DNA from: Shinella curvata
Lineage (GTDB): Bacteria; Pseudomonadota; Alphaproteobacteria; Rhizobiales; Rhizobiaceae
Assembly: GCF_022899935.1 (NCBI RefSeq)
Contig: NZ_JALJCJ010000001.1
Span: 580,053-644,052, forward strand
Reading direction: 5' to 3'
Length of the DNA: 64,000 nucleotides
Shown: positions 33,867 to 41,249 of the stretch, piece after piece
How positions within the stretch are numbered: position 1 is the first letter of the stretch
How the letters are laid out: each line of letters begins with the position of its first letter
Notes under the pieces: generated by a model
Database searches by the model: none
The model's input: the letters and a program-made list of their open reading frames with translations, nothing else
Told to the model about the DNA's origin: nothing
Translations under genes and position numbers: made by a program

Positions 33867-34559
33867 TCAAAGCGACAGCGCCGCCATGTGGAAGCGAAGC
33901 TGCGCGGCATTGTAGCGGACGTCACTGCCAACCGGACAGGCCGCACGGGCGAGGCAACCGCCAATCATGCAGCCGCCCTGCCCCTGCGGCGTGCGCAAAT
34001 GTGAACGACAGGCGGGCACATCGAATATGTCCGGCCGCACCGCGCTGGCGGGACAGGTCGTGAGACAGGGCCTGTCCGGACAGTTATCACAGGGATGCGC
34101 GCTATGGGCCGCTGGCTCGTCGACGATCGGTTCCTCAAAGCCGAGAGCGCCACGGTAGCCGTGCCAGAGACCATAGACGGGGTGGATGAGGATGCCGAGC
34201 GGCGAGGCTTTCAAGCCCTCGGCGCGCATGGCCCATTGCTGGAAGGGCTGCCAGGGCGGATCGGAGGGAAACCACGCCGTTGCATCGGCCACGGCGGCGA
34301 TGGGGCGGATGACGGCCTTCGACCAGGTGTCGAGCGGATCGCTGCCGCCACCGCCCGGCTCAATGTCCCGCCAGCGGGAAAAGGCTGGCCACAGGGAACT
34401 GCCGATATTGCCGATGAGGGCAACGCTCCTTGCCGAACCGCCGCCCGCTAGATGCGGGGCCGCCTCGCCTTCCGCGAAGTTCACAAAGCCGCGCAAAAAA
34501 AGACCGTGCGGCTGAAGAGCCGCACGGATCGTTTCGAGATCGGCAGGACGCGGCCTCAC
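33867..34559 (-). CDS. 4Fe-4S ferredoxin-type protein, QueG-like C-terminus, next to the MttB-type gene
   Basis: Protein of 230 residues whose C-terminal third has eight cysteines at about 157, 160, 165, 169, 184, 197, 202 and 208. HPCDNCPDRPCLTTCPASAV looks like the 4Fe-4S part of epoxyqueuosine-reductase/reductive-dehalogenase proteins. The N-terminal half lacks a clear cobalamin-binding domain by eye. GTG start at 34559 overlaps a TGA as GTGA; that TGA ends a frame running on from mttB. The place next to a corrinoid methyltransferase suggests electron transfer to, or reactivation of, the corrinoid system; this is inference. Confidence 0.72.
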   Translation of the reverse strand: MRPRPADLETIRAALQPHGLFLRGFVNFAEGEAAPHLAGGGSARSVALIGNIGSSLWPAFSRWRDIEPGGGGSDPLDTWSKAVIRPIAAVADATAWFPSDPPWQPFQQWAMRAEGLKASPLGILIHPVYGLWHGYRGALGFEEPIVDEPAAHSAHPCDNCPDRPCLTTCPASAVRPDIFDVPACRSHLRTPQGQGGCMIGGCLARAACPVGSDVRYNAAQLRFHMAALSL

Positions 34560-34666
34560 TTGGTCACGTCCCCTTTGAGTTCATAGTGGGGACGCCAGAC
34601 TTCCTTCTGGATCATGTCCGCCACCCGCGTTGCTCCGCCTTGCTCCCTGGCGCGATCGGGACCCTT
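34556..34666 (-). other. In-frame 36-codon extension beyond the mttB stop
   Basis: After the TGA at 34667-34669 the mttB reading frame stays open for 36 sense codons (ending ELKGDVTK) to a second TGA at 34556-34558, which overlaps the GTG start of the 4Fe-4S gene. The stretch VADMIQKEVWRPHYEL looks protein-like. It may be a former C-terminus, a read-through tail, or a short coupling ORF from the internal ATG at about 34615. Confidence 0.4.
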
Positions 34667-36250
34667 TCAGGTGAAGGCGTCCGGCATCGAGTCCTTGCGC
34701 TCCTTGATATAGGCGAGCAGGGCATCGTCGATGGCCGGATCGAGATAAGGCGCCTCGTAGTTTTCCAGCCAGGTGCGGCAAAGCGCATTGGCACGGTCTT
34801 CGATGCGCTTCTGTCCCTCGATTTCCCACTGCTCGAACGAGTTGTTGTCGGCGAGCGGCGAGCGGTAGAAGGCCGTCTGGAAGTTGGCCTGAGTGTGGGC
34901 GCAGCCGAGATAGTGGCTGCCCGGACCGACTTCACGGATGGCATCGAGTGCCTGCGCATTTTCCGAGAGGTCGATGCCCTCGGCGAACTTCTGCTGCATG
35001 CCGAGCTGGTCCTGGTCGATCATGAACTTCTCGTAGGAGGCAACGAGGCCGCCTTCGAGCCAGCCTGCTGCGTGCAGCACGAAGTTCGTACCGGCGAGCA
35101 GCGTCATGTTCAGCGTGTTGGCCGATTCATGGGCGGCCTGCGCATCCGGGATCTTCGAGCCGCAGAGCGAACCGCCGGTACGGAACGGAATGCCAAGGCG
35201 GCGGGCAAGCTGGGCGGCACCGTAGGAAACGAGCGACGGCTCCGGCGAACCGAAGGTCGGCGCGCCAGACTGCATGGAGATCGAGGCGGCAAACGTACCG
35301 AACAGCACCGGCGCACCCTTGCGGATGAGCTGGGTGAAGGAAGCGCCGGCGAGAACTTCGGCGAGGATCTGCGTCAGCGTACCAGCGACCGTGACCGGGC
35401 TCATGGCGCCCGACAGAATGAACGGCGAGACGACGCAGGCCTGATTATGGCGGGCATAGACCTTCAGCGCGCCCACCATGGTCTCGTCGAAGACCATCGG
35501 CGAGTTGGCATTGATGAGGTTCATCATGACGGTGTTGTTTTCGACGAACTCGTCGCCGAACACGAGCTTGGCCATGGCAATCGAGTCTTCCGCGCGTTCC
35601 GGCGCGGTGACCGAGCCCATGAACGGCTTGTCGGAATATTTGAGGTGCGTATAGACCATGTCCAGGTGACGCTTGTTCACCGGAACGTCGACCGGCTCGC
35701 AGACCGTGCCGCCGGACGAATGCATGGACGGCGCCATATAGGCGAGCTTCACGAAATTGCGGAAATCCTCGATCGTCGCGTAGCGGCGGTTGCCTTCCAG
35801 GTCGCGCACGAAGGGCGGGCCGTAAACCGGCACGAAGACGGTGGCCTTGCCGCCGATATGCACGCTGCGCTCGGGATTGCGGGCATGCCAGGTGAAGTTC
35901 GACGGGGCTGTCTTCAGCAATTCGCGGCAGAGACCCTTGGGGAAGTGCACGCGCTCGCCGCGCACATCGGCGCCGGCTTCGCGCCAGAGTTGGAGCGCTT
36001 CGGCATCGTCGCGGAATTCGATACCGATTTCCTCGAGCACGCGGTCGGCATTGTTTTCGATGAGCTGCAGGCCCTCTTCGTCGAGGACCTCATATTCCTT
36101 GATCTTGCGGGTGATGTAGGGCAGCGACGGACCCGGACCGCCGCCGGTGCGCGATGCGCGCCGTGCAGCGGCACCCCGACCCTCGCGCGAACGGCGACCA
36201 CCGCCTTCACCGGCGCCCTCGCCTGCCACCTGCTGAATATCGTCGCTCAT
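34667..36250 (-). CDS. MttB-type corrinoid-dependent methyltransferase (non-pyrrolysine)
   Basis: Trimethylamine-methyltransferase-superfamily TIM barrel of 527 residues. It would transfer a methyl group from a quaternary or methylated amine to the cobalt of a corrinoid protein. There is no in-frame TAG, so it is of the non-Pyl type to which the glycine betaine (MtgB), proline betaine and carnitine demethylases belong. An Arg/Gly-rich N-terminal tail (about 1-42) precedes the barrel; GGLVASYEKFMIDQDQ and LPYITRKIKEYEVL are typical regions. Divergent from the corrinoid-protein operon, with a TTCCGGTGCCGGAA palindrome 20 bases upstream. Substrate unproven; the nearby betaine-type transporter favours a betaine. 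Confidence 0.85.
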   Translation of the reverse strand: MSDDIQQVAGEGAGEGGGRRSREGRGAAARRASRTGGGPGPSLPYITRKIKEYEVLDEEGLQLIENNADRVLEEIGIEFRDDAEALQLWREAGADVRGERVHFPKGLCRELLKTAPSNFTWHARNPERSVHIGGKATVFVPVYGPPFVRDLEGNRRYATIEDFRNFVKLAYMAPSMHSSGGTVCEPVDVPVNKRHLDMVYTHLKYSDKPFMGSVTAPERAEDSIAMAKLVFGDEFVENNTVMMNLINANSPMVFDETMVGALKVYARHNQACVVSPFILSGAMSPVTVAGTLTQILAEVLAGASFTQLIRKGAPVLFGTFAASISMQSGAPTFGSPEPSLVSYGAAQLARRLGIPFRTGGSLCGSKIPDAQAAHESANTLNMTLLAGTNFVLHAAGWLEGGLVASYEKFMIDQDQLGMQQKFAEGIDLSENAQALDAIREVGPGSHYLGCAHTQANFQTAFYRSPLADNNSFEQWEIEGQKRIEDRANALCRTWLENYEAPYLDPAIDDALLAYIKERKDSMPDAFT

Positions 36251-36619
36251 GATCCGTCTTTCCTTGTTATTCCGGTGCCGGAAAGCACCTTATAGCTTTT
36301 GTTCCAGCGCCCGAACCGCGCCTCTTTTTCTATGCTAGCAAGCCGCGAAAGCGGGGCGGGTCTCAATGCGCCAAGCGATGGCGCACGCTGGATACCGATC
36401 CGACGAAGACTATAGCGGGATTGCGACGGACATCGTAGCGGCATTCACTTGTTTGCACTGTCAATTCACGGCTTTACGGGCTATGCATGAAAGAAGCGGA
36501 AGGCGGGTCGCTTTTCGCCATATGCGACGTCGCTTTCAAAATCAGGTTCGCGCAAGAGGAAGGCTATTCCTTGTGATGAGAGCCTGCCGCCGCAGCGCCA
36601 CTGGAGACGAGGAACCATC
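36251..36619. promoter_or_regulatory. Divergent control region of the corrinoid one-carbon module
   Basis: 369 bases between mttB (minus) and the corrinoid protein gene (plus). It contains the perfect palindrome TTCCGG-TG-CCGGAA at 36271-36284 close to mttB, AAGGAAAG as the mttB ribosome binding site, and GAGGAACC before the corrinoid gene. No gene is seen; the frame 36366-36770 overlaps the corrinoid gene and is not coding. Promoters for both arms must lie here. Confidence 0.6.
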
Positions 36620-37315
36620 ATGTCTGACGACGAAATCATTCTCGCCGATCTCTCCGACGAAGAGCTTGTGCAGCAGATGCACGACGACCTCTACGACGGC
36701 CTCAAGGAGGAGATCGAAGAGGGCACCAATATCCTGCTCGAGCGCGGCTGGGCTCCCTATGACGTACTGACGCAGGCGCTCGTCGAAGGCATGCGCATCG
36801 TCGGCGTCGACTTCCGCGACGGCATCCTCTTCGTTCCGGAAGTTCTGCTTTCGGCAAACGCCATGAAGGCCGGCATGTTCATCCTGCGTCCGCTTCTCGC
36901 CGCCACCGGCGCGCCGAAGCAGGGCAAGATGGTCATCGGCACCGTCAAGGGCGACATCCACGACATCGGCAAGAACCTCGTCGGCATGATGATGGAAGGC
37001 GCCGGCTTCGACGTCATCGACCTCGGCATCAACAACCCGGTCGAAAACTACCTGGAAGCCATCGAGCGCGAGCAGCCCGACATTCTCGGCATGTCCGCAC
37101 TGCTCACGACCACCATGCCCTATATGAAGGTCGTCATCGACACGATGAAGGAAAAGGGCCTGCGCGACGATTACGTCGTTCTCGTCGGCGGCGCGCCGCT
37201 CAACGAGGAATTCGGTAAGGCCGTCGGTGCAGATGCCTACTGCCGCGACGCGGCCGTCGCCGTGGAAACCGCCAAGGAATTCATGAAGCGCAAGCACAAC
37301 ATGCTTGCCGGCTGA
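36620..37315 (+). CDS. Corrinoid protein (MttC/MtgC-type methyl carrier)
   Basis: Methyl-carrier protein of 231 residues: an N-terminal four-helix cap (about 1-95, LLERGWAPYDVLTQALVEGMRIVG) and a C-terminal B12-binding Rossmann domain. The cobalt ligand motif GDIHDIGKNLVG places His114 as lower axial ligand (DxHxxG); the SALLTTTMPYMK and VLVGGAPL loops are conserved. Closely similar to the B12 module of MetH and to the carriers of methylamine and betaine systems. It would shuttle methyl groups between MttB, the methyl-THF methyltransferase and possibly Bmt. First gene of the plus-strand arm. Confidence 0.94.
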   Translation: MSDDEIILADLSDEELVQQMHDDLYDGLKEEIEEGTNILLERGWAPYDVLTQALVEGMRIVGVDFRDGILFVPEVLLSANAMKAGMFILRPLLAATGAPKQGKMVIGTVKGDIHDIGKNLVGMMMEGAGFDVIDLGINNPVENYLEAIEREQPDILGMSALLTTTMPYMKVVIDTMKEKGLRDDYVVLVGGAPLNEEFGKAVGADAYCRDAAVAVETAKEFMKRKHNMLAG

Positions 37316-37326
37316 TCATGACATTC

Positions 37327-37355
37327 GACGGCGCCGGTCTTGAATCGGCGCCGTC
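37327..37355. terminator. Perfect hairpin between corrinoid gene and convergent lipoprotein gene
   Basis: A 10-bp stem GACGGCGCCG / CGGCGCCGTC with a 9-base loop. No long T-run follows on either strand, so termination may be partial, or the hairpin may act as a message stabiliser. Confidence 0.6.
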
Positions 37356-37367
37356 GGCTTACGACTT

Positions 37368-37526
37368 TTAGTTTGCAGCGTTTTCGACGCTGCGGCCGGC
37401 ATCCTGCGTCGCGTCTACGGCATTGGCCGTATCCTTGCCCATACCGCGAATGGTGTTGCCGCAAGCGCTGAGCGCGACAAGTGCTGCGAGAACGATGCTG
37501 ATCTTGGTCAGGTGTGTCCCAGTCAT
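37368..37526 (-). CDS. Entericidin-like small lipoprotein
   Basis: Small protein of 52 residues: MTGTHLTKISIVLAALVALS then a lipobox LSAC with the acylated cysteine near residue 22, followed by GNTIRGMGKDTANAVDATQDA, the short helical tail of the entericidin EcnA/EcnB family. It lies antisense inside the plus-strand one-carbon gene row, and its start is only 17 bases from the DUF1638 start. Envelope-stress or toxin-antitoxin roles are known for relatives; none can be claimed here. Confidence 0.8.
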   Translation of the reverse strand: MTGTHLTKISIVLAALVALSACGNTIRGMGKDTANAVDATQDAGRSVENAAN

Positions 37527-37543
37527 GGTCGGAGTCCCTCTTC

Positions 37544-38185
37544 ATGGATGTGGTTGACGCAGAACTTCAGCTTGGAAGTCCAAGCCCTGAACGCACGAAA
37601 GCAGAAAAGGTTCGCGTGATCGCCTGTGGCGCCATCGCCCGCGAGGTGTTGGCCATTCGCGACACCAACGCCCTCTCCCATATCGACCTCCAGTGTCTTC
37701 CCGCAATCTGGCACGCCCATCCGGAAAAGATCGCCCCCGGCGTGGAGCAGGCGATTGCCGAGGCACGGGCGGAGGGCTTTTCGCGCATCTTCGTGGCATA
37801 CGCCGATTGCGGCACGGGCGGCCTGCTCGACAAGGTCTGCGAACGTGAAGGCGTCCAGCGCATCGCCGGACCGCACTGTTACTCCTTCTTTGCCGGCAAC
37901 GAGGCCTTTGCGGCGAAGGACGACGACGTCACCTCCTTCTTCCTCACCGATTTCCTTGCCCGCCAGTTCCGCGCCTTCGTCATCGAGCCACTCGGTCTCG
38001 ACCGGCACCCGCAGCTGAAGGACATGTATTTCGGCAATTACACCAAGGTCGTCTATCTCTCGCAGATCGAGGACGAAGGCCTGCAGCAGAAGGCGAAGGA
38101 CGCCGCCGATTATCTCGGCCTCGCCTATGAATACCGCTTCACCGGTTATGGCGACCTGACGGGCGAACTGCTCAGGGCGCGCTGA
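37544..38185 (+). CDS. DUF1638 protein of the corrinoid methyltransferase module
   Basis: Soluble protein of 213 residues of the DUF1638 family, which commonly accompanies MttB/corrinoid proteins in bacteria and archaea. Features seen: VRVIACGAIAREVLAI, IFVAYADCGTGGLLD, and PHCYSFFAGNEAF, with conserved Cys, Asp and His that could bind metal or corrinoid. No function is established. I prefer the ATG at 37544, preceded by GGAG; an ATG at 37514 overlaps the divergent lipoprotein gene. Next gene follows after about 100 bases. Confidence 0.82.
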   Translation: MDVVDAELQLGSPSPERTKAEKVRVIACGAIAREVLAIRDTNALSHIDLQCLPAIWHAHPEKIAPGVEQAIAEARAEGFSRIFVAYADCGTGGLLDKVCEREGVQRIAGPHCYSFFAGNEAFAAKDDDVTSFFLTDFLARQFRAFVIEPLGLDRHPQLKDMYFGNYTKVVYLSQIEDEGLQQKAKDAADYLGLAYEYRFTGYGDLTGELLRAR

Positions 38186-38286
38186 CTAACCAATCCTTAG
38201 CCTTGCCCGCAAGTTCCGCTGCCACGCTTACCGCTTCCTAAAGCCTGCCCGCAATGATGCGCGCAAGATATCGGCGGGGCCTGCTT

Positions 38287-39069
38287 ATGACGAATTTCGA
38301 GACGCGGACGGAAACGGTGGTGATGCTGATCCAACCCGGCCAGAATCCGGAAATCGTCGTCAATGCCGTAAAACCGGCCTTCCCGAACCTCGTGGTCATC
38401 GAGGAACAGCCCGAATCGAAAAAACTCTTCATCATCAGGCGGGCGAAGAAACTCGGCTGGGTGCAAGCGCTTGGTCAGCTCGCAACCATGGTGGTCTCCA
38501 AATACGGCAAGCGTTTCACGACGAAGCGCGCTGAGGAAATCCGCGAGCAATTCGGCCTAAGTGCCACTCTCGACTCGACAATCCCCCGGATCGCCGTTTC
38601 CTCTGCGAACAGCCCGGAGCTTTTGAAGATACTCGCCGACATGCGTCCGTCCGCGCTGCTTCTCTTCAGCTGTCGCATGCTGAAGGGCGAGACGCTGGCG
38701 GCAATTTCCTGCCCCGTCCTCAATTTTCACGCCGGCATCAATCCGCAATATCGCGGCCTGCAGGGAGGCTATTGGTCACGCATAGAGCGCGACGAAGAGA
38801 ACTTCGGCGGAACGGTGCATCTCGTCGATGCCGGCGTCGATACCGGCGACACGCTCTACCAGCAGCGCATCCGGCCTTCCAAACGCGACACGATGCACAC
38901 CTATCCGCTTCTCCAGACGGCCGCATCGACCGGTATCATCGTCAAAGCCTTGGAGGATGCCGTCACCGGAAACCTCAAGCCCTTGAAAATAGCCGCACCC
39001 TCGCGACAATGGTATCATCCGCCAATCTGGACATGGATCTGGAACGGCGCGACCCGCGGCATCTGGTAA
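38287..39069 (+). CDS. Formyltransferase-like (GART-fold) protein
   Basis: Protein of 260 residues with the N-terminal domain of 10-formyl-THF-dependent formyltransferases (Fmt/PurN/ArnA). The catalytic Asn-His-Asp set is visible: NFHAGINPQYRG and VHLVDAGVDTGDTLYQ. It lacks the C-terminal tRNA-binding domain of methionyl-tRNA formyltransferase. In this cluster it could use or release formyl-THF produced by methyl oxidation, or formylate an unknown amine; not known. The ATG at 38287 follows CGGGG; an ATG at 38254 in frame is an alternative. Confidence 0.78.
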   Translation: MTNFETRTETVVMLIQPGQNPEIVVNAVKPAFPNLVVIEEQPESKKLFIIRRAKKLGWVQALGQLATMVVSKYGKRFTTKRAEEIREQFGLSATLDSTIPRIAVSSANSPELLKILADMRPSALLLFSCRMLKGETLAAISCPVLNFHAGINPQYRGLQGGYWSRIERDEENFGGTVHLVDAGVDTGDTLYQQRIRPSKRDTMHTYPLLQTAASTGIIVKALEDAVTGNLKPLKIAAPSRQWYHPPIWTWIWNGATRGIW

Positions 39070-39177
39070 ATCCTCTGGACAGTCAAATCCCGCGTCGTTT
39101 TTAAGCATGGGGCAGTCGTGGCGAGTGCAGCCCGCGACGCAGCCACACAGCATTGTCAAGGCGAGGAGAAATTTGAC

Positions 39178-39480
39178 ATGGCAGACCGCATCATCGTCTA
39201 CTGGCGCGACATCCCCGCCCAGGTCATCATCAAGAAGGGCCGCACGAACGCCAAGCGGGAGCTCTCGCTGCGCTTCACCGAGGCGATCGACATGTGCGCC
39301 ATGCGCACCGGCGCGGCCGAGACGGACGACTACCTCGCCGAATGGCGCAAGGCCGAGCCGACGCCGGTTTCCGACGATCTCGAAGTGGAAGCCGACAAGG
39401 CCGCCGCCGAACTCGAAGCCGCCTATGACCGCGAGCGCCTCGTCGCTCTCGTCAAGGCCGGAGGCCGCGAGAATGGCTGA
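39178..39480 (+). CDS. 'Virulence factor' domain small protein (Pfam Virulence_fact type)
   Basis: Small protein of 100 residues beginning MADRIIVYWRDIPAQVIIKK. The name of the family is historical and gives no function. The sequence VYWRDIPAQVI and the tail with a charged helix are typical; the family usually sits next to MetV/MetF-type genes in alphaproteobacteria (from general knowledge). GAGGAG precedes the ATG. The stop overlaps the start of the MetV-like gene by 8 bases, so the two are translated together; a role as a partner of MetVF is a reasonable guess. Confidence 0.78.
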   Translation: MADRIIVYWRDIPAQVIIKKGRTNAKRELSLRFTEAIDMCAMRTGAAETDDYLAEWRKAEPTPVSDDLEVEADKAAAELEAAYDRERLVALVKAGGRENG

Positions 39481-40060
39481 CGCCGTCCAGAAACCCGGCA
39501 ATGCCGCGCCCGCCAAGAAGGCCGCCACCGGCGCCTTCACGCCGGCGGGCGTCTCGCCGAACCGTCGTTCGCGTCACAAATACACGATCCGCCTCTGGGC
39601 CGTGCGCAACTCCCGCTTCTTCGAGTGGTTCTATCATCGCTTCGCCGAAGTCTTTCTTCTTCTGCATCCCGTCTGGAAGCTCTTCGGCTACCAGCGCGTC
39701 GAGCGCCCCATCACCTTCGTCGAAAAGCATGTGAAGGGCTTTCTCTTCGACTGTCGCATGTGCGGCCAGTGCGCGCTGTCATCGACGGGCATGTCCTGCC
39801 CGATGAACTGTCCAAAGCAGCTGCGCAACGGCCCCTGCGGCGGCGTGCGTGCCAATGGCAATTGCGAAGTCGAACCGGATATGCCCTGCGTCTGGGTCCA
39901 GGCCTGGAAGGGCTCCCAGAACATGGCGAAGGGTGATGCGATCATGAACGTGCAGAAGCCGGTGAACCAGTCGCTGCGCGAAACCTCCTCCTGGCTGCGC
40001 GTGACGGCCGAAGCCGCCGCGGCCAGGGAAACGGCAGCCAATGCCGGAAAGGACGCCTGA
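39473..40060 (+). CDS. MetV-like cysteine-rich protein (MTHFR C-terminal domain family)
   Basis: Protein of 195 residues with a basic, partly hydrophobic N-terminus and a compact cluster of eight cysteines at about 94, 97, 100, 109, 113, 122, 131 and 139 (DCRMCGQC, MSCPMNC, GPCGG). This is the 'MTHFR C-terminal' domain found in MetV of acetogens, where MetV and MetF form a methylene-THF reductase that takes electrons from a partner other than NADH. It directly precedes metF (3 bases). Expected ligand is Zn and/or Fe-S. Its job here is inferred from that pairing. Confidence 0.85.
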   Translation: MADAVQKPGNAAPAKKAATGAFTPAGVSPNRRSRHKYTIRLWAVRNSRFFEWFYHRFAEVFLLLHPVWKLFGYQRVERPITFVEKHVKGFLFDCRMCGQCALSSTGMSCPMNCPKQLRNGPCGGVRANGNCEVEPDMPCVWVQAWKGSQNMAKGDAIMNVQKPVNQSLRETSSWLRVTAEAAAARETAANAGKDA

Positions 40061-40063
40061 GCC

Positions 40064-41158
40064 ATGGCGCATCTCGATGAAAACCCGCTTGGCCCGCATC
40101 TGCCGCTCGATCCCCTGCCCGGCCACTCCTCCATGGGCCGGCTGGAACGCGTACTGCGCCGCGGCGAATTCGCAGTCACGACGGAACTGAACCCGCCCGA
40201 CAGCGCCAATCCGGAAGACGTCTATGAGCGCGCCGCAATCTTCGACGGCTGGGTCGACGGTATCAACGCGGTGGATGCCTCCGGCGCCAACTGCCACATG
40301 TCCTCCGTCGGCATCTGCGCGCTTCTGACGCGCATGGGCTATGCGCCGATCATGCAGATCGCCTGCCGCGACAAGAACCGCATCGCCATCCAGGGCGACG
40401 TGCTGGGTGCCGCCGCCATGGGCGTCTGCAACATCATGTGCCTGACCGGCGACGGTGTGCAGGCCGGCGATCAGCCGGGCGCGAAGCCCGTCTTCGACCT
40501 CGACTGCATGTCGCTGCTCGAAACCGTGCGCATCATGCGCGACAATTCGAAGTTCCTCTCCGGCCGCAAACTGACGACGCCGCCCAAAGTCTTCCTCGGC
40601 GCGGCGATCAACCCCTTCGCCCCGCCTTACGACTTCCGCCCCTACCGCCTTGCCAAGAAGATCGAGGCCGGCGCGCAGTTCGTGCAGAGCCAGTATTGCT
40701 TCGACGTGCCGATGTTCCGCGAATATATGAAGAAGGTGCGCGACCTCGGCCTACACGAGAAATGCTATATCCTCGTCGGTGTCGGCCCGATGGCCTCCGC
40801 CAAGACGGCGAAATGGATCCGCTCCAACGTGCCGGGCATCCACATTCCCGATTCCGTCATCGCGCGCCTCGAAGGCGCGCAGGACCAGAAGAAGGAAGGC
40901 AAGCAGCTCTGCATCGACATCATCAACGAGGTGAAGGAGATCGAGGGCGTTTCCGGCATTCACGTCATGGCCTACCGCCAGGAAGAATATGTCGCAGAGA
41001 TGGTGCATGATTCCGGCGTGCTGAAGGGCCGCCAGCCCTGGAAGCGCGAGCCGAACCCGGTCGACCAGCTGGTTGCCGAACGCATCGAGGCAGCCCGCAG
41101 CGGCCAGCAGCAGGATCAGCAGCAGCTCGCCGAAAAGGCAGCGCAGCACCCCCATTGA
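40064..41158 (+). CDS. metF: Methylenetetrahydrofolate reductase, MetF family
   Basis: Flavin TIM-barrel enzyme of 364 residues interconverting 5,10-methylene-THF and 5-methyl-THF. Glu41 in TTELNPPDS corresponds to the catalytic Glu of MetF, and NIMCLTGDGVQ is the FAD/folate loop; FVQSQYCFDVPMF matches the family. The C-terminus (GRQPWKREPNP..., Gln-rich) is longer than in E. coli MetF. Paired with the MetV-like gene, and followed by the methyl-THF methyltransferase. In this setting it probably works in the oxidative direction on methyl groups taken from methylated amines, though anabolic use for methionine is equally possible. Confidence 0.93.
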   Translation: MAHLDENPLGPHLPLDPLPGHSSMGRLERVLRRGEFAVTTELNPPDSANPEDVYERAAIFDGWVDGINAVDASGANCHMSSVGICALLTRMGYAPIMQIACRDKNRIAIQGDVLGAAAMGVCNIMCLTGDGVQAGDQPGAKPVFDLDCMSLLETVRIMRDNSKFLSGRKLTTPPKVFLGAAINPFAPPYDFRPYRLAKKIEAGAQFVQSQYCFDVPMFREYMKKVRDLGLHEKCYILVGVGPMASAKTAKWIRSNVPGIHIPDSVIARLEGAQDQKKEGKQLCIDIINEVKEIEGVSGIHVMAYRQEEYVAEMVHDSGVLKGRQPWKREPNPVDQLVAERIEAARSGQQQDQQQLAEKAAQHPH

Positions 41159-41249
41159 TTTCGCCTGCCGGCGCACGCCGGCACGCAACTTGTAACACCG
41201 GAAATCGCGCGCTAGATCAGCTTCAGCGCCCTGCCCCAGAGGACCTTAT

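Noticed and set aside
34667-34669. Selenocysteine at the mttB TGA
   Set aside because: The TGA is at the usual end of the protein, not at an active site, and no convincing selenocysteine-insertion hairpin follows. The open extension is reported as a finding instead.
34667-36250. Pyrrolysine in the MttB-type protein
   Set aside because: There is no in-frame TAG; the frame is open through the region where Pyl would be, and no pylTSBCD genes are in the window.
36366-36770. 134-codon plus-strand frame before the corrinoid gene
   Set aside because: Overlaps the corrinoid protein gene in another frame and has no recognisable domain.
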